From Acinetobacter sp. ANC 4558 (lineage in GTDB: Bacteria > Pseudomonadota > Gammaproteobacteria > Pseudomonadales > Moraxellaceae), in NCBI RefSeq assembly GCF_002135375.1, contig NZ_NEGH01000005.1:68753-132752 (forward strand): DNA of 64,000 nucleotides, in the 5' to 3' direction. Position numbers and translations under genes: made by a program. The notes under the pieces are model-generated. The model was not told where the DNA came from. It searched no databases and was given only the letters and a program-made list of their open reading frames with translations. Below, piece after piece: positions 1 to 9,646 of the stretch (the stretch's first letter is position 1; every line of letters begins with the position of its first letter).

Positions 1-1
1 C

Positions 2-115
2 CCCGCATTCTTAGATGATGTTGCAGCACTTTTAGATCAGCATGGACTCAAAGAATCACCTCGTATGGGTGTACTTGGTGACTATGTGATTGAACGCGCA
101 TTTGTTGAAAAATAA
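2..115 (+). CDS. C-terminal fragment of an unrecognised protein
   Basis: An open frame enters from the left edge and ends at TAA (113-115), leaving 37 C-terminal residues that finish in VIERAFVEK. The fragment is too short for me to assign a family. It is read as genuine because the frame runs straight into a strong rho-independent terminator 11 bases after the stop. It is probably the gene flanking the T6SS locus on its outer side. No function is claimed. Confidence 0.6.
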   Translation, partial: PAFLDDVAALLDQHGLKESPRMGVLGDYVIERAFVEK

Positions 116-126
116 TAACTCATCAT

Positions 127-160
127 AAAGAACCGAGCAATAAAGCTCGGTTCTTTTATT
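127..160 (+). terminator. Rho-independent terminator after the left-edge gene
   Basis: A perfect 12-bp stem (AAAGAACCGAGC / GCTCGGTTCTTT) with a 6-base AATAAA loop is followed by an AT-rich tail. It ends the plus-strand gene at the left edge. It also lies just beyond the stop of the minus-strand gene at 191, so it may act in both directions. Confidence 0.9.
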
Positions 161-190
161 AAATATGCATAGATCTTTCAAATTACATCT

Positions 191-652
191 TTATCTTTGA
201 CAAGTTTCTTTTAAATCATAATCATCCGGTTTAATAATTAGCTCACGATTGTTGAACTTTAAGATTGTATAACTATTGATTTTATTTCCTAAACTTAATA
301 ATGTAGAGCTAATTTGATACGTTTGATCAAAATGATGATTACTTATTGAGTAATTATTAATTTTCAGCTTACTAAATTTGATTTTATTTCCCAACATTGT
401 CCATTCAGACGCGACATCATATTTAAGCGTAGCTTCTCCGTCACTAGCCTTATAATATGTAATACCTTTCTGTATAGAAGTCCCGTTATCATTTAATGTT
501 GTTTCTGATAGTTCAGTAACCTGTAAATTTCCCATGAAAAATGAACTAGAACATGACCATGTTCCAACTAACATTTGTTCATTCATAATTTCTACGCTCG
601 CAAAACATGATGTTCCACAAACTAAAGACAACAGTGCTACTTTAAGTTTCAT
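191..652 (-). CDS. Small secreted protein, T6SS-edge paralogue A
   Basis: A 153-residue protein with a clear N-terminal signal peptide (MKLKVALLSLVCGTSCFA), so it is predicted to be periplasmic or secreted. The ATG at 652 is preferred over an upstream in-frame start at 679 because a GGGGGA ribosome site precedes it and the signal peptide then begins at residue 1. It is clearly related to the next gene (744-1223): both share the pattern LVGxWxC right after the signal peptide, a mid-protein KYxxxSxW segment, a later FxQxYxI segment and a C-terminal cysteine. The two conserved cysteines could form a disulfide. The fold resembles a small beta-barrel or lipocalin-like protein, but I do not recognise the family. 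It sits downstream of the PAAR gene on the same strand, so it may be T6SS-associated cargo, an immunity-like protein or an unrelated neighbour. Confidence 0.75.
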   Translation of the reverse strand: MKLKVALLSLVCGTSCFASVEIMNEQMLVGTWSCSSSFFMGNLQVTELSETTLNDNGTSIQKGITYYKASDGEATLKYDVASEWTMLGNKIKFSKLKINNYSISNHHFDQTYQISSTLLSLGNKINSYTILKFNNRELIIKPDDYDLKETCQR

Positions 653-743
653 TAATTTCCCCCAATCAATACTTAACAAATATTTTTAATTTTCTAAATC
701 TTATTGCTTTTATTTCACTTTCTATTACAGATTATTATATTCT

Positions 744-1223
744 TTAATTTTTATCACAATGGACTGTATATTCATCACTGTCACTTTCATACACATATAC
801 TAATTTTTCCTTATTAAGTTGTGTAACCTTTGCAACTTCAATATCTTCTCGATTCGGTGAAAAAAGTGTATTTATTTCATATTTCTGTTCAAACTCTTTA
901 TTATCTATTTCATAATTTTTCGTCATAAACTGGTTAAACATTAATTTTAGTTGTTGTAACTTCCATTTAGACTCATATTCATATTTAACATTTGCTTGCG
1001 CCACACCATCTTTATATTTGACTAATCCAACCGTCGAAACAATCCCATTTGTATGAAAAATTTCTGTAAATTGATCATGAAATTCAAAATCATCATCATC
1101 CTTATAATGAACGTTACATTGCCATTTACCAACAAGCTCAGCTTGCTGAATATCTAATGCTTTTTGTGCAAAACTTAAAGTTGATAAATTTAAGAGCACA
1201 ATTAATAACAAATAAAATTTCAT
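744..1223 (-). CDS. Small secreted protein, T6SS-edge paralogue B
   Basis: A 159-residue protein with a signal peptide ending near SFAQ, followed by a mature domain beginning with ELVGKWQC and ending with a cysteine near the C-terminus. It aligns along its length with the neighbour at 191-652, which indicates tandem duplication and divergence. A poly-aspartate stretch (DDDD) near residue 43 is specific to this copy. It lies about 205 bases downstream of the PAAR gene on the same strand, so it could be on the T6SS transcript or have its own promoter. Family and function are unknown. Periplasmic location and tandem duplication next to a PAAR gene are compatible with immunity proteins, but no effector gene lies beside it. 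Confidence 0.75.
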   Translation of the reverse strand: MKFYLLLIVLLNLSTLSFAQKALDIQQAELVGKWQCNVHYKDDDDFEFHDQFTEIFHTNGIVSTVGLVKYKDGVAQANVKYEYESKWKLQQLKLMFNQFMTKNYEIDNKEFEQKYEINTLFSPNREDIEVAKVTQLNKEKLVYVYESDSDEYTVHCDKN

Positions 1224-1430
1224 TTATAACTCACTTTTTAATTTTAATTTTCAGCTTTATTATAAAAATACATACATAGATTACTCTTGAGCAACGAAAC
1301 AAACAATATTTCTATCATTAAAAATTATTTTCATTGTATATAATCCAATGAAAAAATATTGCTGATCAATGACTTAAAATAATAATTCATACCTGTTCAA
1401 TTCAGCACCATAATATCAAGTCATTTTTAT

Positions 1431-1694
1431 TTATCCACGTACAACCAGTGTCTGCATTGCTAATAATTTACAACCACAAGACAAAGTATCATTTACTCGC
1501 GCAATAGACTTCCCTATCACTTGAACATTCGGATCCCCACTTACAATAAATGCAACAGTTTTATGTAATGGACAAGTTGCCTTATCCCCCACACACGCGA
1601 CTGCAATGCCATGAATAAGAAAAGAACTATTACCTGTTATAACAGTACCACCGCCTGTTGTTGGACAACCAATCGTTATATATGGTGTAGTCAT
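1431..1694 (-). CDS. PAAR-domain T6SS spike-tip protein
   Basis: An 87-residue protein consisting of one PAAR domain, rich in glycine, with the typical repeats GCPTTGGGTVITG, GIAVACVGDKATCPLH and a terminal SCGCKLLAMQTLVVRG. PAAR proteins form the sharpened, metal-binding tip that caps the VgrG spike. The ATG at 1694 is chosen because TAAGGAGAAT precedes it at ideal spacing. A longer in-frame start would overlap tagN and add non-PAAR residues. It is the last recognisable core T6SS gene of the minus-strand run, 16 bases after tagN. There is no C-terminal toxin extension, so it is a bare PAAR. Confidence 0.9.
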   Translation of the reverse strand: MTTPYITIGCPTTGGGTVITGNSSFLIHGIAVACVGDKATCPLHKTVAFIVSGDPNVQVIGKSIARVNDTLSCGCKLLAMQTLVVRG

Positions 1695-1710
1695 TTTACT
1701 ATTCTCCTTA

Positions 1711-2484
1711 TTACAATACTTCAAATTCAATACGTCGATTTTTTTTACGTCCATCTGCTGTAGAGTTATCAGCAACTGGATTTTGCGATCCTTGCCCCTG
1801 CGTAGACAAAAAATCTGCTGAAATCTGTTTAAAAATGAGATATTGCTTAACTGCTTCAGCCCTCGCTTGACTTAAGATAATATTTTTTTGTGGATCACCA
1901 GAACTATCTGTATGCCCAATAATTTTAATGTTTTTGCCTTTCACTTTATTTAAAGCAATAGCCATTTCATTTAAGATATTCTGACCTGTTGTCGTTAAAA
2001 TTGAGCTACCAGATTCAAACTCTATAATTCGGTTCTTCAAAGCATCATCAAGTATTTTTTGTTCTGCTAAATTGAGTGAAAGATTAGATGTGAAACGATA
2101 TGGTGTTTGAATACTATTTTTAATCGCAGCTTCAGTACTCAGCTTATCTGTATCATTACTTACTTTTCCTGTTAATTTAACTTGTGTCCCTTGAACTGAC
2201 AGTTTACCTTGTGAAACTTTTTTTAAGTCTGGTGAAATTGACTTTGTTACAGATTCAACCCACCCTTTAGGCATTACAACAGATTTAATCTGTATTTTAT
2301 CAATGACCTGATCTTCTCCATATGTTGCTTTCATTTTATCTAAAATTTGTTGTTTTGTAGCTTGATCTGGAACAGAACCTTCTATAACAATTGGAGCCGC
2401 CATACTATAAGTTACAAATGAGCAACCTATTAAAAACGAGACTATTTTCACAATACCATCAAAATTTTTAATATTTTTTTTCAT
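1711..2484 (-). CDS. tagN: OmpA-family T6SS accessory protein (TagN-like)
   Basis: A 257-residue protein with an N-terminal hydrophobic signal or anchor (about residues 8-30), a middle region resembling BON-type repeats, and a C-terminal OmpA/Pal peptidoglycan-binding domain from about residue 145. The domain shows the hallmark segment IIGHTDSSGDPQKN followed by LSQARAEAVKQYL and RKKNRRIEFEV. Such proteins anchor the T6SS membrane complex to peptidoglycan. Acinetobacter loci lack the lipoprotein TssJ, so an OmpA-like partner may compensate, which is an inference. Its ATG shares an ATGA overlap with the tagF stop, indicating translational coupling. Confidence 0.85.
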   Translation of the reverse strand: MKKNIKNFDGIVKIVSFLIGCSFVTYSMAAPIVIEGSVPDQATKQQILDKMKATYGEDQVIDKIQIKSVVMPKGWVESVTKSISPDLKKVSQGKLSVQGTQVKLTGKVSNDTDKLSTEAAIKNSIQTPYRFTSNLSLNLAEQKILDDALKNRIIEFESGSSILTTTGQNILNEMAIALNKVKGKNIKIIGHTDSSGDPQKNIILSQARAEAVKQYLIFKQISADFLSTQGQGSQNPVADNSTADGRKKNRRIEFEVL

Positions 2485-3443
2485 AATGAACCATCTATAA
2501 AATATTGTCTAAATAAACGTATGCCATGATTTAAACTCAACTGGCGTTCACATAGGGTTTGCTCTAACCAAGCTAAACTTGCATTTTCTTGTACATATTC
2601 ATCTACCCACTGAGAATTAATTAATTGCACCCAGTGACTATTTTCATAATCTTGTAAAAAAATATCACTCAAAGTCTGAATGGCCGCACCTTGAAAGCCA
2701 AAAACCAGCATTGGTTTTTGGCTATGAATAATTCCAAAAAGAACTTCGACATGATGTTTAGATAAAAAACTTCCGATTAAATTTACCCAAAAAGCAGCAA
2801 TTTCACTTCTAAACCGTTCACTCATCGGAATGGTTAAAACCTTATTAAGCTGCTGGACTCCTTTTTCTGAAATAGGTTGTAATAAGAGACCAAGTCCTAT
2901 AATACTTCGCGCTAATTCATAAAGTGGAATATCCATTAATTTCGCAAAAGAATACATTGTGTGGTTATCAAAAATCGCTTTGCTTTCAATTAAGGATGGC
3001 ACTTCTAATTCTGTTTTTAATTCATCTAAATTTTTCAGTAATTGCTCTGTGTTGGAAAGTTGATATACTGCCTTATTTTTCAACAATAGATTGATTAATA
3101 TCGATTTATAACGAAATGGTGCAAATAATAAATTCGCTTCAGGTTTATCAATCTCCAATACATATCCCAACAGCATAGGAAAGCAGCGATCTGAATAATC
3201 CTTACTTGCAATTAAATTTGCAACGACAAACATAGGCTCTTGTGGGTTTGTAATAAAAAAATCAAAAGTTGGGCACGTTAAATATTTGTTCTGAAAATCT
3301 GAAGACTTCATAGCTTGTTCTAATGCTTCAGAAATCCACTGATCAAAGAGTTGAATTAATGCCGATTGTCCTTTGGATTTTAAAAAATCACCATGACAAG
3401 GAATTTTCCCATAATAAAATGAAAATGCTTTTAGCAAGTCCAT
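2481..3443 (-). CDS. tagF: T6SS-associated protein TagF
   Basis: A 320-residue protein. The N-terminal segment FYYGKIPCHGDFLKSKG is the signature of the TagF/ImpM/SciT family, whose members regulate T6SS activity post-translationally in other bacteria. The start at 3443 is supported by GGAGGATGAC immediately upstream. A longer in-frame start at 3560 would overlap the end of tssM by about 90 bases and is rejected. It lies 28 bases downstream of tssM and overlaps tagN by 4 bases. It appears intact. Confidence 0.85.
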   Translation of the reverse strand: MDLLKAFSFYYGKIPCHGDFLKSKGQSALIQLFDQWISEALEQAMKSSDFQNKYLTCPTFDFFITNPQEPMFVVANLIASKDYSDRCFPMLLGYVLEIDKPEANLLFAPFRYKSILINLLLKNKAVYQLSNTEQLLKNLDELKTELEVPSLIESKAIFDNHTMYSFAKLMDIPLYELARSIIGLGLLLQPISEKGVQQLNKVLTIPMSERFRSEIAAFWVNLIGSFLSKHHVEVLFGIIHSQKPMLVFGFQGAAIQTLSDIFLQDYENSHWVQLINSQWVDEYVQENASLAWLEQTLCERQLSLNHGIRLFRQYFIDGSL

Positions 3444-3471
3444 GTCATCCTCCGACCAACTATATTCATCA

Positions 3472-6400
3472 TCATTTTGCAGTCCCCAAATTTGTTTGAT
3501 TGGTTGTCTTTTCCGCTGCAACAATTCGTACATTCGAATTTGCTGTTGCAACCTGATCAACCAATTTTAATCCTTCAAAATTTGCACCACGAGAACCACC
3601 AGAACTTCCACTAATTAAACGAAATTTAACGTTAATATAAAGATTCGAATCTTGCTGGCTAATCCATTTCATTTCAAAAATACCATTACCAAGATCAGTT
3701 CGAGTTGCAGAATTAATTAAACGATTAATACCATATTCACCTGGCGCATCAAAAATTGTGTGTGTCTCACCTTGACGATCAATCACTGTAATTCTTGCAC
3801 CTGGTATTGCTTGTGGATTAGGCCAAATAAAGTTAACCCATTGTTGTACGCCATTTTCATAGTTCATACGTTGACCATCAATATCAATGATATAAGCAAC
3901 TAATTGAGGGTTTTCAATTGGATAAAACTGAAAGTTAGATTGACTCGCTGCAGATGGCTGGCTTGGTTGGTCTAATGAACCTGTCGCTACACCATTTAAT
4001 GGAGCAACATAAGTTTGGAAATTCATTGCAAACTGCGGATTTAAACTAACACCTAAATCTTTCCAAGTTTTAGATGTTAAAATATACCCTCGACGAATAA
4101 TAAATGGATCCAAAGTCTCTTTTACATATCTTGCAATACTTCCACTCTCTCCAAAAATTTGACCAATATCTGTACTTGTCGCTTGAATAGAAGCAGATGA
4201 AGTAAATGGATATTTGCTTGCCAAAGTTTGACTAAATGGTTGGTATGCTTGTGTCATCCATAATTTATTTAATTCATCTTGCGTTGGTGCAATAAGGCTA
4301 TTAAAAGTCGTTAGTACAGGACTTACAAGTAATTTCTGTATGGTCTGACGATCAGAATCATTTAAACCCGAAGAAAGCTTTTCATTAACGACTTTATCTG
4401 TTTGGTTAAATACAGATGTTTGTTCGTTAAGAGTTAATTTAACTAAAGCCATTGCACTCGGACCAATATCACCTGAATTTTTCAGTTCACCTAACTTACT
4501 TCTGACTGCTGCTAAGTTTTCTAAATATTCATCCAATAATGATTTATCTTGTAAATCATCACGTTTACGCACTAGCTGGTAAAAAACTTGAAATTGTTTA
4601 GCTAATGTACCCTGACCTTGTGCAGCAGCATTTTTAATACTTGTTTCAACACCTTGTCTTAAAACTTTACGCTTAAACCAAGCAATAAAACCTTTTTGTG
4701 GAACAGCTAATTCTGCTTGAACAACAGGATCATCCCAATTCGTTTCCTTAGCAATTCTCTCTATTAACGTCCAAATAGGTGAGCTTTGTGTATCGCCTAA
4801 AACATCTATTATTTTGACTTGATTATTAAAATCCGTACCTTTTGCATAATGAATACTATTTAAAAACTGTTTCCACTCTTTAATATAGTCTTGTTTATAC
4901 ACTTGAATTAACTGCTTACGAATTTGATCTGGGCTACCACTAAAGGTCAAATCATCCGATTGACGACTATTTAAAACCCAGTCTTTGGTATCTGTTGGGT
5001 TATCTGCAGCATCCTCAATTGCTTTTTTTACATATTCATCCCAAGCTTGTTGAGTAAACATTCCTGGTACAGCATGACCACCTAATATAATATTTTTATC
5101 TTTTTCACCCACAATTTGAGCGACTGTTAATGCTGGATAGCGTACAGAAGCGCGCATTTTAATTTCATTATAAACCCGATCACGCGCAGGCATTCCACGT
5201 ACAACTGAGAGCAAAACTTGACGTGCTTGATCGACCAATTGTGAGTCTGAATCTAAAATTGGAAAAGCTTTATCATTCGCAAAACTCATCGAATATGTCA
5301 ATATTTGCTCAGCTTTTGCGATATTATCAGTATTTGATGCATCTAAATTTGAACGCCAAAAACGAGTAATTTGATCTGCCAAATGACTTGATTCACGATA
5401 TTGAGGATTAGTTAACATTAAATATGCTTTTAACGCATTATATGCATCTTGTGGATTAGAATCCGAAGGAGCTGCATATTGCTGAGTCATAGAAACTTGT
5501 TTGATCTCAACCTGACTATGATTTTCTTTCAATTTCTCTGAGTTTTGCTGAACAGCTTGCAAAAATGATGACATTTCATGTTGTGCTGGTATTAAAATAA
5601 TCTGTTTAACACCACTTAAATACTCCGCCTTGAGCTTTTCATAAAGCATATCGCCTTGATACAAACCTAAACCAAACTTTAAAAAATGTTGATGATCCAA
5701 CGCCTCTAATTGCTGTAAGCGATTTTGTAAAATCATTAATGCTTCAAGCTGACTGGTCAAATCTTGTGATTGGCTCTCCATTTGTACAACTTTATTTAAA
5801 TCTGCTTGTACATCTGTGATTAATTGTTGATTATTGCGATACGACCATAGCCATCCACCTAAAATAATCGACACAGCCATTAAAGAGGCAATGAATGCTA
5901 AAAATCGTTTCCGCTTATTTGCAGGATTAATGTGCTGTTTAACTAAATTTCGATCTTTTAAAATAACATCTGAAAAAAGCCCTTTTAAAAAATATCCATG
6001 ATTTTGCCCAGTTTGTTTACTCACATTAGCTTCTGAATTTTCTTTAGCAAGTTCAAACTCTTGTGCTAATAATTCAGTCATTGGGCTTTCTATTGTGCCT
6101 TCTTGTAGCGCACTCGTAAAATAAAACCCTCGGAAAACAGGTTTAAACTGATATGGATTTTCCTCAAATAGAGCACCAATAAAAGACTTTAAAATTGGCT
6201 TTAATGTTTTGAACTCTAACGGAAATGTCATAACACTGGGTGATATATTTTGTGCATGACGACGACTTAAATGCGTTGTACTCACACTTTTTAAGCCGTC
6301 ATACAGAACGTTATAATGATCTTCAAATAACTCAATTGCCTTTTGTGATGATTCTGGATTATAAGGTAGTGTTGCTCCCCAAACTTGATCAAACTCATCT

Positions 6401-7230
6401 TGCTCGTAATAATCAAAAAATTCAGTAAACCCAGCAATTAAATCCATTTTGGTGAAAATAAGATAAACGGGAGCAAAAACTTCAAGCCTTTCCGTTAAAT
6501 CCTGAATACGTGCACGTAAATTTTTAGCTAACTTTAATGAGTTTTCAGGACTTTGACTCACCAACTCAGCAATATTAACAACTAAAATCACACCATTCAC
6601 TGGCGCCTTTGATCGACTCTTTTTGAGTAAGCCTAAAAAACTTAACCATTCTTCGTGATCATGTTCATAAACAGAATAACGACCTGCCGTATCTAATAAA
6701 ATACCTTCCGTAGAGAAAAACCAATCGCAGTTTCTTGTTCCACTCACCCCAGCAGAAATTACTTTTTGATGTGTATCTTCAAAAGGAAAATTTAGACCTG
6801 AATTATAAATTGCTGAACTTTTCCCTGCAGCAGGATTACCAATAACCATATACCACGGTAATTCATAAAGTGCTGCATTCCCTTTTCTACTTCCAAGTTT
6901 TGATTTTTTAATTAACTGAATTGATTCCTTCATTTGTTGATTAATCAATTGCAGTTCTTCTTTATTTTTACTTTCACCTTTGTCGGAAATTAACGCTGTT
7001 TTTTCAATTCCCTCTTCAAGTGCTTCCGCATTTTCAACATGCTTTTTACGTTGAATGAGCCAATAAAGACCATAACAAATTAAGCCCAAAATATAGGCAA
7101 CTAACAGCCCCCAAAATATTTGTCGGGGAATTACATTATAGGTTGATATCAATGCAACAAATAATGATAAAGCAATAATTGCTTTAGGATTTGTCACATA
7201 TTGCCAAAGATAGCTTAAAATCGTGTACAT
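3472..7230 (-). CDS. tssM: T6SS membrane complex protein TssM (IcmF family)
   Basis: A 1252-residue inner-membrane protein. Two N-terminal transmembrane segments (about residues 15-30 and 37-58) precede a cytoplasmic GTPase-like domain with an intact Walker A, GNPAAGKS (residues 131-138), and DTAGRY as the Walker B-type segment. A third membrane segment lies around residue 445-460 (AFIASLMAVSIILGGWLW), followed by the large periplasmic IcmF/DUF1215 region. With TssL it forms the trans-envelope channel. Length and domain order are normal and no frameshift is seen. The start at 7230 gives a sensible membrane-inserted N-terminus. It is expected to be non-functional only because other parts of the machine are deleted. 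Confidence 0.95.
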   Translation of the reverse strand: MYTILSYLWQYVTNPKAIIALSLFVALISTYNVIPRQIFWGLLVAYILGLICYGLYWLIQRKKHVENAEALEEGIEKTALISDKGESKNKEELQLINQQMKESIQLIKKSKLGSRKGNAALYELPWYMVIGNPAAGKSSAIYNSGLNFPFEDTHQKVISAGVSGTRNCDWFFSTEGILLDTAGRYSVYEHDHEEWLSFLGLLKKSRSKAPVNGVILVVNIAELVSQSPENSLKLAKNLRARIQDLTERLEVFAPVYLIFTKMDLIAGFTEFFDYYEQDEFDQVWGATLPYNPESSQKAIELFEDHYNVLYDGLKSVSTTHLSRRHAQNISPSVMTFPLEFKTLKPILKSFIGALFEENPYQFKPVFRGFYFTSALQEGTIESPMTELLAQEFELAKENSEANVSKQTGQNHGYFLKGLFSDVILKDRNLVKQHINPANKRKRFLAFIASLMAVSIILGGWLWSYRNNQQLITDVQADLNKVVQMESQSQDLTSQLEALMILQNRLQQLEALDHQHFLKFGLGLYQGDMLYEKLKAEYLSGVKQIILIPAQHEMSSFLQAVQQNSEKLKENHSQVEIKQVSMTQQYAAPSDSNPQDAYNALKAYLMLTNPQYRESSHLADQITRFWRSNLDASNTDNIAKAEQILTYSMSFANDKAFPILDSDSQLVDQARQVLLSVVRGMPARDRVYNEIKMRASVRYPALTVAQIVGEKDKNIILGGHAVPGMFTQQAWDEYVKKAIEDAADNPTDTKDWVLNSRQSDDLTFSGSPDQIRKQLIQVYKQDYIKEWKQFLNSIHYAKGTDFNNQVKIIDVLGDTQSSPIWTLIERIAKETNWDDPVVQAELAVPQKGFIAWFKRKVLRQGVETSIKNAAAQGQGTLAKQFQVFYQLVRKRDDLQDKSLLDEYLENLAAVRSKLGELKNSGDIGPSAMALVKLTLNEQTSVFNQTDKVVNEKLSSGLNDSDRQTIQKLLVSPVLTTFNSLIAPTQDELNKLWMTQAYQPFSQTLASKYPFTSSASIQATSTDIGQIFGESGSIARYVKETLDPFIIRRGYILTSKTWKDLGVSLNPQFAMNFQTYVAPLNGVATGSLDQPSQPSAASQSNFQFYPIENPQLVAYIIDIDGQRMNYENGVQQWVNFIWPNPQAIPGARITVIDRQGETHTIFDAPGEYGINRLINSATRTDLGNGIFEMKWISQQDSNLYINVKFRLISGSSGGSRGANFEGLKLVDQVATANSNVRIVAAEKTTNQTNLGTAK

Positions 7231-7254
7231 TATTATTCCATAGTTCTAAATTTT

Positions 7255-8658
7255 TCAACTTATTTCTAAAGTGCTATTGAGCTCATTAGACAGTATAAAT
7301 ACTTGTATTTGTTTATATTTTGTCGTATATACCAGATTAAATTCTTGTTCAGAAATTTGCATACCCAACATGGTTCCCCAAATATTCACTAATGTCTGGG
7401 TATGTCCTAAACTTTGCCTAACCAGTAATAAATGCTGAGGTTCTATTGGACTATTTAAAAAAAATTGATTTATTTGTTTTGAAATTTTTGCCCCATCAAT
7501 CGAATCTAAAATGATGACAAAGGGTTGATCATTTGCATATTGTAGTGACTCTTCCAGTTTAAGAGTTTTTAAACTATTTGTTAAGTTATTTTCATTTTCT
7601 ATTATGTAAATACTTTTTTCAGCAAATAGATTTTCAACCTCTAAATCTGTAGATGAAATTAGACAACTACTGGCAAATTCTGCAGGTATATAATTTTCTC
7701 TAATCGCGCTTTTTTCATTTATAATATCTTGATTAATCTCTGAATCTATCGCAATACAGCATGTAATCTCATCATCTATCTCTGCTATTGTTTTAAGTAA
7801 GTTTACCCAATTTTTATATGATGTTCCTTGATCCCAATAGTGAAAATATATTCGGACTTGTTGTTTGATTAATCCTAAATTAAACAGTTCTTCCTCTATT
7901 AAGCTTGTACTCATTTTTTCATCAAAGCTATGAACAAATGAGTCAGCCAAAATAATATGAATATTGAAATATGAAAGTTTACTGACTTGTTCAGGTACAT
8001 CCATCAGCACATCTGTTCCGATGTCTTGTACATCTGTATTTATCCATGCTGGATGAATTTTATATTCATAAGCCAATTGTTGATCATAAAATAATGTGGA
8101 TTTTTTAATATGTTCAATGAGTGTTTGAATTTCTAAATGATAATGCTCAAACTGCCCTTTAATTAAAGTCATTAAACGAAGTTGTAGTTCAGAATGATTA
8201 TCTTCTTGATCTATTTGTGAAACATCTAAATCTTTAATTCGATATGAAACTAAAGGCAAACCATATAAATTGGTCAATTTTTCATCCAAATCAGGTCCGG
8301 AAAACGTTTGTATTGCACTTTTTATTTCTTGACCTTCACCAAAAGCATTCAAACAATAATTCGAATAAAGTTTCAGTTGAATACACATCGGTTCGATATT
8401 TTGATGTGCTAAATCGTCAACACCATTTTCTTCAATCTTTTGATTTTCTTTTTCTGTTTTGGCTTTTCGAAATTCAAGCCATTTCATAATATATAGGGGT
8501 GATAAAATACAAATTGTTAATAAAACAGGAAGTGCTACAAAAAAAATCATTAAATCTTTTGATGAAGGCTCAAATCCAATATCACGCCAATAAAATATAA
8601 CAATTAAGGCGACAATACCGAAAATTGTAGTCAATGTACCAAGCGTTACTTTTAGCAT
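7255..8658 (-). CDS. Acinetobacter T6SS-associated membrane protein between tssG and tssM
   Basis: A 467-residue protein with two N-terminal hydrophobic segments (about residues 5-22 and 36-60) and a long soluble remainder rich in acidic residues. I do not recognise a characterised domain. Its fixed position between tssG and tssM matches the accessory gene found there in Acinetobacter T6SS loci (called asaB in the literature as I recall it). The ATG at 8658 has GGAT just upstream. A TTG four codons earlier is in frame but would overlap tssG. It starts 4 bases after the tssG stop, so it is almost certainly co-transcribed. A role in the membrane complex is plausible but inferred. Confidence 0.75.
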   Translation of the reverse strand: MLKVTLGTLTTIFGIVALIVIFYWRDIGFEPSSKDLMIFFVALPVLLTICILSPLYIMKWLEFRKAKTEKENQKIEENGVDDLAHQNIEPMCIQLKLYSNYCLNAFGEGQEIKSAIQTFSGPDLDEKLTNLYGLPLVSYRIKDLDVSQIDQEDNHSELQLRLMTLIKGQFEHYHLEIQTLIEHIKKSTLFYDQQLAYEYKIHPAWINTDVQDIGTDVLMDVPEQVSKLSYFNIHIILADSFVHSFDEKMSTSLIEEELFNLGLIKQQVRIYFHYWDQGTSYKNWVNLLKTIAEIDDEITCCIAIDSEINQDIINEKSAIRENYIPAEFASSCLISSTDLEVENLFAEKSIYIIENENNLTNSLKTLKLEESLQYANDQPFVIILDSIDGAKISKQINQFFLNSPIEPQHLLLVRQSLGHTQTLVNIWGTMLGMQISEQEFNLVYTTKYKQIQVFILSNELNSTLEIS

Positions 8659-8662
8659 TTTT

Positions 8663-9646
8663 TTATCCAATTAATGTGTAACGAGTTTCATCGTTGTCTA
8701 CTTTATATTTAGGCAAGAGAAATGCGCCCTGTGCTAATCCCATTGTTGCATTCGAACCTAACTGACAAGCCTCAATTTCTGACTTATCCAAAACTAATGA
8801 AATATCAATGGCTAACGTTGGATCACACCACTGTTGTAAAATCCGTTTTAATTTATTACTCGATTTGTTCATGGGTAGAAAATCAAAATATTGTTGTTTC
8901 GTTAGAGGTCCTATTTTTAAGACTATTTTTCCATTTATTTGCCTTACAAATGTTCCGCAAAATGTATTCATACCAAGCGATGAATGTCCATTTCCTAATT
9001 GAGTTTGTTGTGATTCTTCCAGTTTAAATTTCTCTTCAACAAATTCTTCGATCTCAATTTTAGGTTTGAATATACAATTTAAAACGGTAGATACTGCATG
9101 TGTATTATTATTTTGCCCTTGCATTAAACCTGCAAATTCTGCAAAGTAATCATCGATATCATGTTCTTGATGATGCTCTGAAATATAGCCATTCAATGCA
9201 TGTAAAAATTTTAAATAATGATTATCATCATTCACTTCATACAATACTGGCAAGTTATAACTCAAGCTGGCCTCAACATATTGCGACACTAATTTATGAT
9301 TAAATAAATTAATAAAATCTTTAATCTCAACTTTCTGTTTGCGAGATAATAAGCGGACCTTATTTGTATATGTATAAGGTAAAGCCCCTTGAATTCCTGT
9401 TAAACCAGAAATCAAATTTGTAATCGATATTCTAGAGTCCTCAATTTCTAAAGCTTCAATTTCAGCTAATGGAAAATTCAGATGAAAAGAACTTTCAAAT
9501 AGAAACCCTTCATCCCATTTAGTTTTACTTTGAATATAGGGTGAATGCCTAAGTAATCGAACTGATTGAATAAACTCATAGTTTTGAGGATGCTTTGATA
9601 AATCATCAATTACAGAAGCTTCTTTCCACCAACGTTCTGCACGCAT
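8663..9646 (-). CDS. tssG: T6SS baseplate subunit TssG
   Basis: A 327-residue protein of the TssG/ImpH family, a wedge component of the T6SS baseplate that works with TssE, TssF and TssK. Family features include an N-terminal FIQSVRLLRHS segment and a central NLISGLTGIQGALPYTYT motif. The start at 9646 has an excellent AGGAGG site. The gene overlaps the end of tssF by 37 bases, which is typical for the tssF-tssG pair. Length is normal for the family and no lesion is visible. Confidence 0.92.
   Translation of the reverse strand: MRAERWWKEASVIDDLSKHPQNYEFIQSVRLLRHSPYIQSKTKWDEGFLFESSFHLNFPLAEIEALEIEDSRISITNLISGLTGIQGALPYTYTNKVRLLSRKQKVEIKDFINLFNHKLVSQYVEASLSYNLPVLYEVNDDNHYLKFLHALNGYISEHHQEHDIDDYFAEFAGLMQGQNNNTHAVSTVLNCIFKPKIEIEEFVEEKFKLEESQQTQLGNGHSSLGMNTFCGTFVRQINGKIVLKIGPLTKQQYFDFLPMNKSSNKLKRILQQWCDPTLAIDISLVLDKSEIEACQLGSNATMGLAQGAFLLPKYKVDNDETRYTLIG

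Noticed and set aside
8244..9303. Plus-strand open frames antisense to the tssG and accessory genes
   Set aside because: They are low-complexity antisense frames without motifs or starts, inside confidently assigned T6SS genes.
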